NCBI RefSeq assembly: GCF_023518235.1
Contig: NZ_CP090423.1
Span: 1,612,001 to 1,676,000 of the forward strand
Direction of reading: 5' to 3'
Length of the DNA: 64,000 nucleotides
Source: Stenotrophomonas maltophilia
GTDB lineage: Bacteria > Pseudomonadota > Gammaproteobacteria > Xanthomonadales > Xanthomonadaceae
Shown here: positions 1 to 7,872 of the stretch, piece by piece
How positions within the stretch are numbered: position 1 is the stretch's first letter
Layout of the letters: each line of letters opens with the position of its first letter
Notes under the pieces: generated by a model
Told to the model about the DNA's origin: nothing
Seen by the model: only the letters and a program-made list of their open reading frames with translations
Database searches by the model: none
Position numbers and translations under genes: made by a program

Positions 1-778
1 TGGTCTGCTGGGCGGCGGCGGCACCATTGCCCGGCAGCGCGAACGTCACCGGCCAGTGCCGGCCCAGCACCCGACGCTCCTGCGGGGTGTCCTCGAACTC
101 CTCGAAGTATTCGTGGTTGCCGATCGCCGGCGCCACCAGCGTTTCCTGCGCCAACCAGCCGGTGGCGGCGAACCACTCGCCCCACTCGCTGTCGTCCATG
201 TTGTCGCCGCCACTGACCAGATCGCCTGCGAACAAGCTCACGCGCGCGTCCGGCGCCGCCTTCTGCGCGGCGCGCACCACGCGGCTGACATGGCTGAGGT
301 TCTTGTTCTGGGTGTCGCCGAAGTACAGCAGGGTCAGCGGCTGCTCGGCGCTGGCCAGCGTGCGCAGCTGGTTCCAGGCACTCCAGCTGCCGTTGCCCTG
401 CACGCGGTAGACGTACAGGGTGTCCGGCTGCAGCCCATCGACGTCGGCACGATGATGGTGTGACGAGCCGTTCTCGGTCTGCAGCGCACGGGTCGTCGCG
501 CGGATCTGGCGGATGCCCTCGATGGCCGGTGAATCAGCGGCCAGGGCGATTTCCAGCAACGGCGCCTGCACACTGCCATCGGTGCGCCAGGCCACGGCGA
601 AACCGTGACCGGGATCGGCTGCGGGCGAGGCTACGATACGGTCCGGCAGCGCTGTCGCTGCGTAATGGCGACTGCCCACCGGCACCTGCGTATTCGGTTC
701 GGCCGCCGCGAACGACAGCGACGGCACGGCCAACAGCAGGCCCAACACCCGCGCGCGCATCACCCAGGGCCGGCTCAT
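1..778 (-). CDS. Purple-acid-type phosphatase / metallophosphoesterase, C-terminus beyond left edge
   Basis: Predicted exported phosphatase that would free phosphate from phosphoesters. The frame stays open to the left edge, so only about 259 N-terminal residues are present. A signal peptide covers roughly residues 1-25. A fibronectin-like domain with GLQPDTLYVYRV follows, as in purple acid phosphatases, and then the catalytic core begins: YFGDTQ, AGDLVSGGD and IGNHEYFE are the metal-ligand motifs of the calcineurin-like fold. The ATG overlaps the TGA of the phytase-like gene (ATGA), so it is translationally coupled and third in the operon. The remaining metal-binding histidines lie outside the window, so catalytic completeness cannot be judged. 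Confidence 0.85.
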   Translation of the reverse strand, partial: MSRPWVMRARVLGLLLAVPSLSFAAAEPNTQVPVGSRHYAATALPDRIVASPAADPGHGFAVAWRTDGSVQAPLLEIALAADSPAIEGIRQIRATTRALQTENGSSHHHRADVDGLQPDTLYVYRVQGNGSWSAWNQLRTLASAEQPLTLLYFGDTQNKNLSHVSRVVRAAQKAAPDARVSLFAGDLVSGGDNMDDSEWGEWFAATGWLAQETLVAPAIGNHEYFEEFEDTPQERRVLGRHWPVTFALPGNGAAAAQQT

Positions 779-1890
779 GCGCCACACTCCAACGGCAGCG
801 CCAGCTGCTTGGCAATGCTCTCCCAATCGAACGCCACCACGCCCTGGTCATCATGCACTGCGTACAGCGCACCATGCGGGAAGCGCGCGCTGGGCTGCTG
901 CATCAGCCAGATGCCATCGGTGTTGGCCACGGTATTGCCCTGGAAGGCGCCCACTGGCTTCAACGTGTGGCGATCAAACAGGTGGAACACGCTGCGCTGC
1001 TTGCCCTGTTCGGTGGTGATCCACCACCCATCCTTGCCGCAGGTGCGCAGGGTCACGCCTTCGGCCTGCGCCTTGAACACATCGCGGCCGAAGGTGGTGC
1101 CGGTGAAACGCCCGGCCAGGGTGTAGACCTTGAATTCGCTGGCGTAGCGCTCGTCCTCTTCGGCGATCAACAGGCGACCGTTGTCCGGGTCGCCCCAGAT
1201 CGATTCGACCACGCGCAGCGCACCGGCTTCGCTGGTGTCACCGATGCTGGCGACGAGCGTTGCCTCGACCTTCGCACCGTCGCGGGTCACGTGGTACTGG
1301 CGCACGCGCTTGTCCAGCTCCGCCAGCGGCGGCAGGATGTCACGCCCCTGTGCATCCTCGCCGTTGTCCCAGGAGTCGGTGACGTAGACGCTGTAGCCAT
1401 CGGCACGGCGGTCGACCCACAGCCCGTACGGCTTGCGCAGGTCCTCGGCAGCGAACGTCGCCAGCGGGGTGAAGTCCGGCAGGCCCAGCACCTGTACGCG
1501 GTGATTGTCGCGCTCCACGATCCACAGCAGGTCGTCGGTCACCGCAATCCCGTTTGGGCGGTCGAACTGCCCGGGCGCGGCGCCGCTGCTGCCGACGTCG
1601 CGCAGGTGCTGGCCGGTGCTGCCGTCGTAGACCACCAGCTTGTCGGTGGCCTTGGCAGTGGCAATCAACCACAGCGTTCCGTCAGGTGCGCGCCAGGCAG
1701 CAGGGGAATCGATGTTGTCGGCCGGCGTCATCGGCGAAAGGAACGCCTCGGCGATGGTGGTCACCGCACGCTCGGCTGCGGCCTTTGCCTCGGGCGTGGC
1801 CACGGACGGATCGTTGCCGGTGGCCGGCGTGCAGCCAGCCACCAGGGTCGCGGCCAGTGCGGAAGCCAGCAGGGTGATGCGACGCGCCAT
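775..1890 (-). CDS. Phytase-like beta-propeller lipoprotein
   Basis: 371-residue predicted lipoprotein (lipobox LVAGC at about residue 20) that resembles the beta-propeller 3-phytase family, which hydrolyses myo-inositol hexakisphosphate. Family-like stretches include NIDSPAAWRAPDGTLWLIAT, GQFDRPNGIAV and YVTDSWDNGED. I chose the ATG whose first base overlaps the last of the TonB receptor stop (TGATG); AAGGTGG sits 7 bases upstream. A GTG one codon earlier is possible. It lies between a TonB receptor and a phosphatase, which supports a job in organic phosphate capture at the cell surface. The divergence of the propeller means the true substrate is inferred, not shown. Confidence 0.8.
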   Translation of the reverse strand: MARRITLLASALAATLVAGCTPATGNDPSVATPEAKAAAERAVTTIAEAFLSPMTPADNIDSPAAWRAPDGTLWLIATAKATDKLVVYDGSTGQHLRDVGSSGAAPGQFDRPNGIAVTDDLLWIVERDNHRVQVLGLPDFTPLATFAAEDLRKPYGLWVDRRADGYSVYVTDSWDNGEDAQGRDILPPLAELDKRVRQYHVTRDGAKVEATLVASIGDTSEAGALRVVESIWGDPDNGRLLIAEEDERYASEFKVYTLAGRFTGTTFGRDVFKAQAEGVTLRTCGKDGWWITTEQGKQRSVFHLFDRHTLKPVGAFQGNTVANTDGIWLMQQPSARFPHGALYAVHDDQGVVAFDWESIAKQLALPLECGA

Positions 1891-4451
1891 CACAGTGCCA
1901 CCTTCAGGCCCAGCGCGTAGGTGCGGCCATACTCTTCCATCTGCAGGGTGCGCGAGCGCGTGCCCTGGTACAGCTCAAGCGGCTTGTCCAGCAGGTTCTG
2001 CGCTTCGAAGTACATGCTCACGCGCGGGGTGAACTTGTAGTCCAGCGAGAAGTCGAGCTGGGTATTGGGTGCGACATAGATGTCGAAGGCGCGGCCCTTG
2101 CCGATACTATCGAGGTACTCACTGCGGTACACCGCCGCCAACCGCGTGCTCAGACCATACTTCTCGTAGCCGATGTGCGCACTGTAGACGTGCTTGGACG
2201 CGCGCGGCAGGGTGAAGTCCTCACCGGCACGATCCTCGATCCCCGCGTCGAACTCGGTGTCCAGCCAGGTGCCACTGGCACCGACCAGCAGCCCGTCCAG
2301 GCCGGCCGGCAGGAACGCCAGCTGCTGCTGCCAGTTGAATTCCGCACCGCGCACGGTGGCCTTGCGGCCGTTGATCGGCTGGGTCACGTCGTAACCACCG
2401 TAGGCCGGGTCGTTGGTACGCACGGTCTGCACGATGTAGCCGTCGATCGACTTGTGGAACAGGCCCAGCGAGACGATGCCGCTGCTGCCGATGTACTTCT
2501 CCACCGACAGGTCGATGTTCTTCGATTCGTACGGATCCAGCTCCGGATTGCCCAGGCGCACTTCCTCGTCACCGCGGCTGTAGCCCACGCGCGGCGAGAT
2601 ATCGCCGAACGAGGGGCGCGCCACGGTCTTGTTGGCCGAGGCACGCAGCACCCAGTCGTCCGCGGCGTCATAGCGCAGGTGCAGGCCCGGCAGCACGTTG
2701 GTGTAGCTGCTGTTGGCCACGCGCGGGGTGACGGTGAAGCTGCGGCCGTTGGCCGCCACGTCGACCTGGTTGCCCGTCGCCTTGAACTGGGTGTTCTCCA
2801 CCCGCACGCCGCCGATGATGCGCAGCGCGCCGATGTCCCAGGTGCCCATCACATAGCTGGCGAAGATGTCCTCGCTGGCCGTGTAGTCTTCTTCCAGAGA
2901 GGTCATCGCATTGCCACCAACGTCCTGCGGCCGCGCACTGTACTGGCTGCCATTGGCCGCCCAGAACGCGCGCATCGCCGCCGAATCCATGCCGTCACCC
3001 AGGGTGCCGTGGCGGTACTCCGGCGACGAGGTGCTCCAGCTCGACAGCGCAACCTTCGGGCCGACGCGCAGCTCGCTCTCGTCGACATTGACGTCGCGGT
3101 CGCGCCAGCGGCCCAGCAGGCCCATCTTGATGCTGCCGCTGTCACCGTCGAAGCGCACGTTGACCTGCGCGCTGTGCTCCTTGTCATTGACCTGCTTGGG
3201 CGAAAGCACGAAACGGTCGAAGGCGTAGTTGCCGTTGTCCAGCCACTGCGGGTTGTCGAAACTGTAGCTGGGCAGGCGGCTGCGCTGGTCCAGCGTGCCA
3301 TTGAAGGCCTTGCCGTTGAGCTTGAAGCGCGCCTCCATCTCGTCGTTGACGCGCTCTTCGGTACGGGTGTAGCCGACCCGGTAATCGACCACGGCGTTGC
3401 TCAGCTTGTTCTCGCCGCCCAGGCTGGCCGCGAAGGTGTTCTCCTTCTTGGTGCGGTAGCGCATGCGCTTGTCGATCGAATCCTTCGGCATGCCGTCCAG
3501 GCGGTACTGGTCGGTGCCGGTGTTGACCATCTTGGCGTCGTCGAAGTTGAAGATCACGCGCTGGCGGGTTTCGGCATCGTCGAACTGGCTGTACAGCGTG
3601 CGCAGGTAGTACCTGCTGTCTTCGTCCGGGCGCCAGTCGAGGTTGAGGTTGGCGCCGATGCGCTTGCGCTCGATCTCGTACTTGCGGTGCTGCAGGTTGA
3701 TCGCGGTGACGTCACCGGGTGCGGCGTCATCCTCGCCGTCGTACTCCACTTCGGTGTTGTCCGACTCGAACTTCCGCTTCTGGTAGTTCACGCCCAGCGC
3801 CACGCCGAAGGTGTCGTTGAACACTTCGCTGTAGTTGAAGGCCGCCTTCGGGCTGGTCTCGCCGGACAGCTGCTGGTGGCTGCCTTCGATCTTGCCACGC
3901 AGGCTGCGCCCGTCGCGGTCGAACGCCGAGGCCGACTCGACCAGCACCGCGCCGCCGATGGCGTCGCCGGCCATGTCCGGGGTCGGCGACTTCACCACGC
4001 GCAGGCGTTCGGTGGAATCGGACGGGATGACGTCCAGCGGTGCGGCGCGGCTGGAGTCCTCCGGCGTACCCACCGCGATGCCGTCCACGCTGACGCTGTT
4101 GAGATTGGCATCCAGGCCACGGATGACCACGAAGCGGCCTTCGCCCTGGTCGCGGGTCACGCTGATGCCGGGCAGCCGCTGCAGCGACTCGGCAACGTTC
4201 TTGTCCGGGTACTGGCCCAGCGCATCGGAGGACACCGCGTCTTCGATCGCGTCACTGCTGCGCTTGAGGTCGACCGCGCGGATCTGCGATTCGAGCTGGG
4301 CGCGCACTTCGATGCGGTCCAGATCCACCGCATCAGCGGCCACGGCACCGGTGGCGGCGACCGCCTGCTGCCCGGCAGCCTGCAGCGGTGCCGCGGCCCC
4401 CATCGCCAGTGTCAGGGTGATGGCAACGGCCAACGGAGTCTTGATATGCAC
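1890..4451 (-). CDS. TonB-dependent outer-membrane receptor, phytase-linked
   Basis: 853-residue TonB-dependent receptor. It has an N-terminal signal peptide (LAVAITLTLAMGAAAPLQA), a plug domain with the family pattern YPDKNVAESLQRLPGIS and VIRGLDANLNSVSVDG, a long beta-barrel, and a C-terminus ending in the aromatic-hydrophobic outer-membrane signature (YALGLKVAL). The first codon is GTG; no nearby ATG gives a better signal peptide. It is first in an operon with a phytase-like lipoprotein and a phosphatase, with overlapping stops and starts. Import of phytate or a phosphorylated breakdown product is therefore likely by context; the ligand cannot be read from the barrel itself. Confidence 0.92.
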   Translation of the reverse strand: MHIKTPLAVAITLTLAMGAAAPLQAAGQQAVAATGAVAADAVDLDRIEVRAQLESQIRAVDLKRSSDAIEDAVSSDALGQYPDKNVAESLQRLPGISVTRDQGEGRFVVIRGLDANLNSVSVDGIAVGTPEDSSRAAPLDVIPSDSTERLRVVKSPTPDMAGDAIGGAVLVESASAFDRDGRSLRGKIEGSHQQLSGETSPKAAFNYSEVFNDTFGVALGVNYQKRKFESDNTEVEYDGEDDAAPGDVTAINLQHRKYEIERKRIGANLNLDWRPDEDSRYYLRTLYSQFDDAETRQRVIFNFDDAKMVNTGTDQYRLDGMPKDSIDKRMRYRTKKENTFAASLGGENKLSNAVVDYRVGYTRTEERVNDEMEARFKLNGKAFNGTLDQRSRLPSYSFDNPQWLDNGNYAFDRFVLSPKQVNDKEHSAQVNVRFDGDSGSIKMGLLGRWRDRDVNVDESELRVGPKVALSSWSTSSPEYRHGTLGDGMDSAAMRAFWAANGSQYSARPQDVGGNAMTSLEEDYTASEDIFASYVMGTWDIGALRIIGGVRVENTQFKATGNQVDVAANGRSFTVTPRVANSSYTNVLPGLHLRYDAADDWVLRASANKTVARPSFGDISPRVGYSRGDEEVRLGNPELDPYESKNIDLSVEKYIGSSGIVSLGLFHKSIDGYIVQTVRTNDPAYGGYDVTQPINGRKATVRGAEFNWQQQLAFLPAGLDGLLVGASGTWLDTEFDAGIEDRAGEDFTLPRASKHVYSAHIGYEKYGLSTRLAAVYRSEYLDSIGKGRAFDIYVAPNTQLDFSLDYKFTPRVSMYFEAQNLLDKPLELYQGTRSRTLQMEEYGRTYALGLKVAL

Positions 4452-4620
4452 TGGGAATCCCCATTCCTGTTAAGAATGGGTCTGCACGGTATGTCCGCAA
4501 GGTTGCATGGCCATGACATGCGTCTGCACATTTCATGTACGACGCTGGCGCGCCCGGTTTGGGGTTGGGCCCGGCAATCCGGCAAAATGGTGGTCTCTCT
4601 CCTGATTCCCCTTCCCGACC

Positions 4621-5253
4621 ATGAAGATCGTCGAAGTGCGCCACCCGCTGGTGCAGCACAAGATCGGCCTGATGCGCAACGCCGCGCTCAGCACCAAGGA
4701 TTTCCGCGAACTGGCCAACGAGCTGGGCACCCTGCTGGCCTACGAGGCCACCGCCGACCTGGACACCGAGCCGCACACCCTGCCCGGCTGGGCCGGCCCG
4801 GTCACCGTGCAGCGCATCGCCGGTGCCAAGATCACCGTGGTGCCGATCCTGCGTGCTGGCCTGGGCATGCTCAGCGGCGTGCTGTCGCTGATCCCGGCCG
4901 CGCGCGTCAGTGTGGTCGGCCTGCAGCGCGATGAGGAAACCCTGCAGCCGGTGCCCTACTTCGAGCGCCTGACCGGCCGCCTGGAAGAGCGCGACGCGCT
5001 GATCCTGGATCCGATGCTGGCCACCGGCGGCACCCTGATCGCCACCATCGACATGCTCAAGCGCGCCGGCGCCCGCCGCATCAAGGGCATCTTCCTGGTG
5101 GCCGCGCCGGAGGGCATCGAGGCGGTCAAGGCCGTGCACCCGGACGTGGAGATCTACACCGCGGCCATCGACGCCCAGCTCAACGAGAAGGGCTACATCC
5201 TGCCGGGTCTGGGCGATGCCGGCGACCGAATCTTCGGTACCCGCGTTGGTTGA
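4621..5253 (+). CDS. upp: Uracil phosphoribosyltransferase
   Basis: 210-residue cytosolic enzyme that makes UMP from uracil and phosphoribosyl pyrophosphate in pyrimidine salvage. The PRPP-binding loop is visible as [12 protein letters not shown] at about residues 128-139, and the C-terminal uracil-binding part [17 protein letters not shown] is intact. Length matches the family (about 208-210). It stands alone, divergent from the TonB receptor gene, and runs towards the AHSA1/ArsR pair. A double hairpin repeat right after the stop codon probably ends the transcript. Confidence 0.97.
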   Translation: MKIVEVRHPLVQHKIGLMRNAALSTKDFRELANELGTLLAYEATADLDTEPHTLPGWAGPVTVQRIAGAKITVVPILRAGLGMLSGVLSLIPAARVSVVGLQRDEETLQPVPYFERLTGRLEERDALILDPMLATGGTLIATIDMLKRAGARRIKGIFLVAAPEGIEAVKAVHPDVEIYTAAIDAQLNEKGYILPGLGDAGDRIFGTRVG

Positions 5254-5265
5254 TCCGGTGAATCA

Positions 5266-5352
5266 GGGGGCAGAGCCCTTTCGTGCCGAAAGGGATCTGA
5301 CCCCACTAGATGCGGGGTCGGATCCGTCTCCACAGGAGAGGGCTCTGACCCC
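5266..5352. repeat. Tandem GGGGTCAGAGCCC hairpin pair between convergent genes
   Basis: Two adjacent hairpins of about 39 bases (5266-5304 and 5314-5352). Each has outer arms GGGG(G/T)C(A/G)GA(G/T)CC and GG(A/G)(T/C)C(T)GACCCC, and each has a different inner stem: CCCTTTCG/CGAAAGGG in the first, GTCTCC/GGAGA in the second. The pair sits between upp and the AHSA1 gene, which converge, so it can serve as terminator in both directions. A third copy is at 6626-6664. Confidence 0.85.
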
Positions 5353-5362
5353 AGACGCCGCA

Positions 5363-5842
5363 CTACAGACCGGCCGCGAATGCTTCGAGCTGGTCGATGG
5401 CGGTGTTCCAACCGTCGAAGAACCCCAACTGCTCATGCTGGTCACGCAGCGCCTTGTCCGGGTGCATTACCCGCGCCGTGTATCGACAGCCCGCGTCCTC
5501 GTCATCCATCGTGATGATGGCGGTGAAGCCCAGCCACGGTGACTGCGGCCGCCAGCCCGCGCCCAGCATCGAGGTGAACACCAGCCGCTGCTTCGGAACG
5601 ATCTCCAGGAAGCTGCCCGGGTTGTCACTGCTGCCGCCGTCGGGGCCCTGCATGAAGGTGTGGAAGGCCCCGCCCGGGCGCAGGTCGAACGCGCGTACTT
5701 CGGTGGTCCACGGCTGCGGGCACCACCACTGGCGCAGCAGCTCCGGGTCGGTCCACGCCCGCCACAGCGCGGCACGCGGTGCATTCAGTACGCGGCTGAT
5801 GACCAGATCGGTCTCGGGGTTGTTACCTGCGTCTGCGGCCAT
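5363..5842 (-). CDS. SRPBCC / AHSA1-domain protein
   Basis: 159-residue START-fold protein of the Aha1-C (AHSA1) group, a hydrophobic-cavity binding family. Typical features are ISRVLNAPRAALWRAWTDPELLRQWW near the N-terminus (residues about 14-39), a central beta stretch PGGAFHTFMQGPDG, and the C-terminal helix LGFFDGWNTAIDQLEAFA. I chose the ATG at 5842, the first that gives the family N-terminus. It overlaps the end of the ArsR-type repressor gene by 20 bases. ArsR-AHSA1 pairs are common in bacteria and are thought to respond to a small molecule together, but the ligand is unknown. Confidence 0.88.
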   Translation of the reverse strand: MAADAGNNPETDLVISRVLNAPRAALWRAWTDPELLRQWWCPQPWTTEVRAFDLRPGGAFHTFMQGPDGGSSDNPGSFLEIVPKQRLVFTSMLGAGWRPQSPWLGFTAIITMDDEDAGCRYTARVMHPDKALRDQHEQLGFFDGWNTAIDQLEAFAAGL

Positions 5843-6182
5843 GGGCCTGCTCCTGTCGGTGAAGGGTTTCGACAAATTCGACCATGCGCTCGGCGCGTGC
5901 TTCCCACATGGCGCGCTGCGCGGCCAGCCATTGCTCAGCCTGGCCCAACCGTTCCGGCACCAGTTCGCAGGTGCGTATGCGCCCCTGCTTGTGGCTGCGC
6001 ACCACGCCACTGCGTTCCAGCACGGCCAGATGCTTCATCAGCGAGGGCAAGGCCATCTCGAACGGCTCGGCCAGCATCGACACGGTGCGCGGCCCCTGCC
6101 CCAGCGTGGCGACGATCGCGCAGCGCGTCGGGTCGGCCAGCGCCTGGAAGACCGCCTGGATGTCAGGATCATACTTACCCAT
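5823..6182 (-). CDS. ArsR-family transcriptional regulator
   Basis: 119-residue winged-helix repressor of the metal-independent ArsR branch usually paired with AHSA1 proteins. The DNA-binding region runs from DPTRCAIVATL through PRTVSMLAEPFEMALPSLMK to HLAVLERSGVVRS (about residues 15-60). No CxC metal site is seen. The start ATG at 6182 gives the standard N-terminus (MGKYDPDIQAVFQALADPTR). It is first in a two-gene unit and probably represses its own promoter just upstream (6183-6305 region shared with psiF on the other strand). Confidence 0.92.
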   Translation of the reverse strand: MGKYDPDIQAVFQALADPTRCAIVATLGQGPRTVSMLAEPFEMALPSLMKHLAVLERSGVVRSHKQGRIRTCELVPERLGQAEQWLAAQRAMWEARAERMVEFVETLHRQEQAHGRRRR

Positions 6183-6305
6183 TTGGCTAAGTAATACGCC
6201 GATCTGAACACCGGTGCAAGCGCTCTTGGCCCGGGGCGCATTCTTCACATGGCCTTGCAGGCCGGAAGCGAATGCTCCGCGCACCCGCCACCCCTGGAGC
6301 TCCCG

Positions 6306-6599
6306 ATGAAAGCCTCTTTCCTGCTGGCCGCCGTCCTGCTGGTCGGCCTGCCGCTGGCCGCCAATGCCACCACCCCGCAGCAGCAGCGCATGGCCGACTG
6401 CTCGGCCAAGAACAAGGGCTTGAAGGGTGACGCCTACAAGACCGCGCAGAGCGCCTGCCTCAGTGGCCATGCCGCCGAAAGCAAGGCAGCGACCACCCCG
6501 CAGGAACGCATGCGCAAGTGCAATGCCGACGCCGGCGCCAAGAAGCTGGCAGGTGATGCGCGCAAGACCTTCATGAGCAGCTGCCTGAAGGCGTCGTAG
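6306..6599 (+). CDS. psiF: PsiF repeat protein (phosphate-starvation-inducible family)
   Basis: 97-residue exported protein with a clear signal peptide (MKASFLLAAVLLVGLPLAANA) and two PsiF repeats of about 30 residues. Each carries a QxRMxxC...C pattern: QQQRMADCSAKNKGLKGDAY and PQERMRKCNADAGAKKLAGD, each followed by a conserved second cysteine. In E. coli psiF is induced by phosphate starvation; its biochemical role is unknown. GGAG lies just upstream of the ATG at 6306. A longer reading from 6249 would spoil the signal peptide. Confidence 0.9.
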   Translation: MKASFLLAAVLLVGLPLAANATTPQQQRMADCSAKNKGLKGDAYKTAQSACLSGHAAESKAATTPQERMRKCNADAGAKKLAGDARKTFMSSCLKAS

Positions 6600-6625
6600 C
6601 GATCGCTCGCCCAATTCAATCGAAT

Positions 6626-6664
6626 GGGGGCAGAGCCCGTTGCGCAGCAACGGGATCCGACCCC
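6626..6664. repeat. Third GGGGTCAGAGCCC-type hairpin
   Basis: Single copy of the family seen at 5266-5352. The outer arms are GGGGGCAGAGCC and GGATCCGACCCC, and the inner stem is CCGTTGC/GCAACGG. It follows the psiF stop by 26 bases, in a convergent junction. Confidence 0.8.
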
Positions 6665-6689
6665 GACAGATCGCAGCCATCTGTCAGAG

Positions 6690-6856
6690 GCGGGCGGTGT
6701 CGGATTGCGGGGTGTCAGCGGCATGGATGCGGCTGCCAAGCCTACAGGGACGTACCTGCGGCGTCCCCGCAATCCGACACCGCCCCGCCACCCCACGGAT
6801 AGCCCGCTTATGACGTTGACGTTGCCGTCGAGCAGGTGCAGGGCTGCAAGCCCTGC
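6690..6856. repeat. Nested long palindrome, copy A, with tandem repeat and hairpin tail
   Basis: Outer arms GGCGGTGTCGGATTGCGGGG (from about 6693) and CCCCGCAATCCGACACCGCC (6765-6784) are complementary. Between them lies a core with GGCATGGATGC and AGGGACGTACCTGC(A/G)GCGTC. To the right is a short GACGTT repeat (6813-6824) and then a hairpin GTGCAGGGC...GCCCTGC (6836-6856). It lies between psiF and the metallo-hydrolase gene, which converge. Confidence 0.8.
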
Positions 6857-6868
6857 CGACAACACCCC

Positions 6869-7756
6869 TCACCCCAGCGCGCGCGCCTTCAGTTCACCCT
6901 GCTCATGCAGGGTCACGAATCGACCCTTGTCATCGCGCCCCAGCTGCGCAAGCGCCACCTGCGGGTCGTGGGTGAAGAACAGATGCACGTTGCGCGCCAG
7001 CTTGTCCTCAAGGAACTGCCGCTTCTCGTCGATCAGCAGTTCGGCGTTGCGGTCGTAGCCCATGGTGATCGGTACATGCACCCATGAGCGGCCCGGGATC
7101 AGGTCGGCGCAGAACACCACGCCGCCATGCGCGCCCTCGCCCGCATGCGCATGGCCGACGATCTCAGCCAGCATCAGGCCCGGCGTGTGGCCGTCGCTGT
7201 AACTGAAGCGCACGCTGCGGCCGAGTGCCTTTGAATACTCGCCTTCCACCACTTCCAGGCGACCACTGGCCTGCAACAGGCCGGGCAGCTCGGGGATGAA
7301 ACTGGCGCGGTCGCGCGGGTGCGGTTGCAGCGCACGCTGCCAGTGCTGCGCGCCGACCATGAAAGTCGCGTTGGGGAACAGCAGTTCCGGTTCACGCCCT
7401 TCGCTCCATGCCGCCAGCAGGCCGCCGGCGTGGTCGAAGTGCAGGTGGCTGAGCACCACCACATCGATATCCTCATGTTCGAAACCCGCCTCGCGCAGCG
7501 AATCGATCAGCACATGCTGGCTTTCCTGCACGCCGTAGCGCTCGCGCATGCGCGGATCGAAGAATGCACCGATGCCGGTTTCGAACAGCACCGTCTTGCC
7601 TTCCAGCGGGCTGGCAAGCAACGCACGACAGGCCAGCTCGATACGATTGAGCTCGTCCGGTGCCGCCCATTTTTCCCACAGCGCACGCGGTGCGTTGCCG
7701 AACATCGCACCGCCGTCCAGGCGCTGCGAGTTTCCACGAATCGACCATAGTTTCAT
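6869..7756 (-). CDS. Metallo-beta-lactamase-fold hydrolase
   Basis: 295-residue MBL-fold enzyme, probably zinc-dependent. The metal-binding motif HLHFDHAGG appears at about residues 105-113. Further ligands follow in SDGHTPG (about 188), CADLIPG (about 217) and THDPQ near the C-terminus. No signal peptide is seen, so it is likely cytosolic. The family includes lactonases, glyoxalase-II-like and mRNA 3'-processing enzymes; the spacing and length are like the quorum-lactone/phosphodiesterase-like group, but the substrate cannot be named. It is a single gene, converging on psiF. Confidence 0.85.
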   Translation of the reverse strand: MKLWSIRGNSQRLDGGAMFGNAPRALWEKWAAPDELNRIELACRALLASPLEGKTVLFETGIGAFFDPRMRERYGVQESQHVLIDSLREAGFEHEDIDVVVLSHLHFDHAGGLLAAWSEGREPELLFPNATFMVGAQHWQRALQPHPRDRASFIPELPGLLQASGRLEVVEGEYSKALGRSVRFSYSDGHTPGLMLAEIVGHAHAGEGAHGGVVFCADLIPGRSWVHVPITMGYDRNAELLIDEKRQFLEDKLARNVHLFFTHDPQVALAQLGRDDKGRFVTLHEQGELKARALG

Positions 7757-7799
7757 AGGGCAATTATCGGCGGCACCCCGTTAAATAATCGCTAGAAAG

Positions 7800-7830
7800 G
7801 AAACAGAAAACCCCGCCGTGGCGGGGTTCT
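7800..7830 (-). terminator. Rho-independent terminator of ggt
   Basis: Perfect stem AACCCCGCC/GGCGGGGTT with a 2-base loop at 7809-7828. Read on the minus strand it is followed by TTTTCTGTTTCC. It lies 45 bases after the ggt stop codon. Confidence 0.85.
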
Positions 7831-7872
7831 CAGGTTTGCGTCCGCCGGGCGTGGCCCGGCGCTATCGCCGCA

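Noticed and set aside
2175..4934. Long open frame of about 900 codons on the + strand opposite the TonB receptor
   Set aside because: Its translation is His/Val/Ala/Arg-rich with no domain or start context. It mirrors the codon bias of the TonB receptor on the other strand, which has a signal peptide, plug and barrel.
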